NCBI GenBank assembly: GCA_016210895.1 | Contig: JACQTG010000262.1 | Location: forward strand, 1-5,814 | DNA from: Acidobacteriota bacterium | GTDB lineage: Bacteria; Acidobacteriota; Terriglobia; Acidoferrales; 2-02-FULL-67-57 | Direction of reading: 5' to 3' | Length of the DNA stretch: 5,814 bases | Shown here: positions 5,096 to 5,814 of the stretch, in pieces | How the letters are laid out: the number at the start of each line of letters is the position of its first letter | Position numbering within the stretch: the stretch's first letter is position 1 | Notes under the pieces: model-generated | Told to the model about the DNA's origin: nothing | Seen by the model: only the letters and a program-made list of their open reading frames with translations | The model's database searches: none | Program-made: the position numbers and the translations under genes

Positions 5096-5814
5096 ATGAC
5101 GAGCGTGCTCCGGCGGTCAAGCTGGCTCACTGTCGCTTTCCTAGCTCTTCTCCCTATTTCCGCGCTCGCGCAAAGCCCAGAGTCTCCGCAGGCTCCGGCT
5201 GCGCCTGCCGCCGATGACACGCTGGCCGTACCGACTGGCGCTGTTCTCTCCCTGACCCTGCTCGACCCACTCGACACGCGTTCCACCCGCGCCGGCGACC
5301 ACGCCCACTTCACCGTGCGCGAAGACCTGTGGGCGGGCTCACAACTCGCTGTGCCGCGTGGCAGCTCGGTCCGCGCCACCGTTGTTCGCGTCAAGCGCCC
5401 GGGGCGGCTCGCAGGTCGAGCGGAGCTCCACCTGCAATTCGACGAACTGGTTCTGGCCGACGGCAGCACGTTGCCGCTCGCAGCCGAGCTCCGTCGCGCC
5501 GGCTTCCACGATGTTCGCCAGGGCGACGAAGGCAAGGTGCGCGGAGAAGGTGGCAAGAGCCGCGATGCCGCCGCCGTCGCCCACGGCAGCCTGCAAGGCG
5601 CCATCATCGGCACGGCCGTAGGAGGCGGGAAGGGAGCGGCCTATGGCGGCCTGATCGGGGCCAGCGTCGGGTTGATCGGGGTCATGCTCGAGCGCGGCCC
5701 CGACCTGGAACTGGCGGCCGGCACGCGCATGGAGATCGAACTCGTGCGCGAACTCGCGCTCTCCCGCACCGCCGTCCAGCGCGCCCGAGCTCTCCCCGTA
5801 CGGACGCCCCAGCC
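5096..5814 (+). CDS. Exported protein with glycine-zipper segment, first 239 residues (3' end outside window)
   Basis: The frame is open from ATG 5096 to the right edge. Residues 1-25 are a Sec signal peptide: Arg6-Arg7, a hydrophobic core (about 10-22) and a SALA/Q signal peptidase I site after Ala25, with no lipobox Cys. A Pro/Ala-rich linker (27-40) follows. Residues about 45-135 look like a small beta domain: LDTRSTRAGD (58-67), VPRGSSVRATV (86-96), VKRPGRLAGRAEL (99-111), then LADGSTLPL (120-128). A charged Gly-rich stretch (142-156) leads to a glycine zipper (about 164-195, GAIIGTAVGGGKGAAYGG and on), then TRMEIELVREL. The beta-domain pattern resembles proteins in acidobacterial genomes that are hypothetical or annotated as TrbI/VirB10-like; that link is from memory and uncertain. 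It is probably periplasmic or outer-membrane associated, the zipper possibly inserting into a membrane. It may share a transcript with lpxC. No enzymatic function is visible. Confidence 0.85.
   Translation, partial: MTSVLRRSSWLTVAFLALLPISALAQSPESPQAPAAPAADDTLAVPTGAVLSLTLLDPLDTRSTRAGDHAHFTVREDLWAGSQLAVPRGSSVRATVVRVKRPGRLAGRAELHLQFDELVLADGSTLPLAAELRRAGFHDVRQGDEGKVRGEGGKSRDAAAVAHGSLQGAIIGTAVGGGKGAAYGGLIGASVGLIGVMLERGPDLELAAGTRMEIELVRELALSRTAVQRARALPVRTPQ

Noticed and set aside
4966..5613. A 215-codon open frame on the minus strand crossing the lpxC end and the next gene.
   Set aside because: It overlaps two supported plus-strand genes and is of low-complexity Arg/Ser/Ala composition, as expected for a shadow frame.

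Overview
The window is GC-rich chromosomal DNA, apparently free of mobile elements, from a Gram-negative bacterium: it carries lpxC, the committed step of lipid A synthesis. Gene content, the LpxC signatures (an Aquifex-like TFCF and GGSL...NPEGLRY pattern) and the last gene, a secreted 'stable wall-like' protein of a type I associate with Acidobacteriota, suggest an acidobacterium. That assignment is inference from memory of families, not a search result.

Layout. (1) 1-2183, minus strand: the first 727 codons of polA (DNA polymerase I). The reading frame is open from its ATG to the window edge, and its 3' end (about 190-200 residues, including polymerase motif C) lies outside. (2) 2184-2278: a short gap with two small hairpins and a TATACT box close to the polA start. 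(3) 2279-3865, minus strand: a patatin-like phospholipase whose catalytic Ser and Asp are separated by about 280 residues containing four hydrophobic segments. (4) 3866 to about 4011-4050: a divergent intergenic region with an imperfect direct repeat; it should hold the promoters of both the patatin-like gene and lpxC. (5) about 4051-5043, plus strand: lpxC, complete. (6) 5044-5095: a short spacer with a perfect 7-bp inverted repeat and a good Shine-Dalgarno. (7) 5096-5814, plus strand: a Sec-exported protein with a beta-rich region and a glycine-zipper segment, open at the right edge.

How the genes fit together. The patatin-like membrane enzyme and LpxC are divergently transcribed and both are likely to act on membrane or envelope lipids; the gene after lpxC encodes an exported protein. 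This makes the centre and right a small envelope neighbourhood. polA is a housekeeping gene that follows the patatin-like gene in the same direction, across a gap of about 95 bp that may contain its own promoter. No RNA gene, CRISPR array, insertion sequence or classical rho-independent terminator was seen.

I found no clear candidate for an entirely new system. The best leads are the split, membrane-inserted patatin domain, the repeat pair in the divergent promoter region, and two hairpins with identical loops at the two ends of the patatin-like gene.
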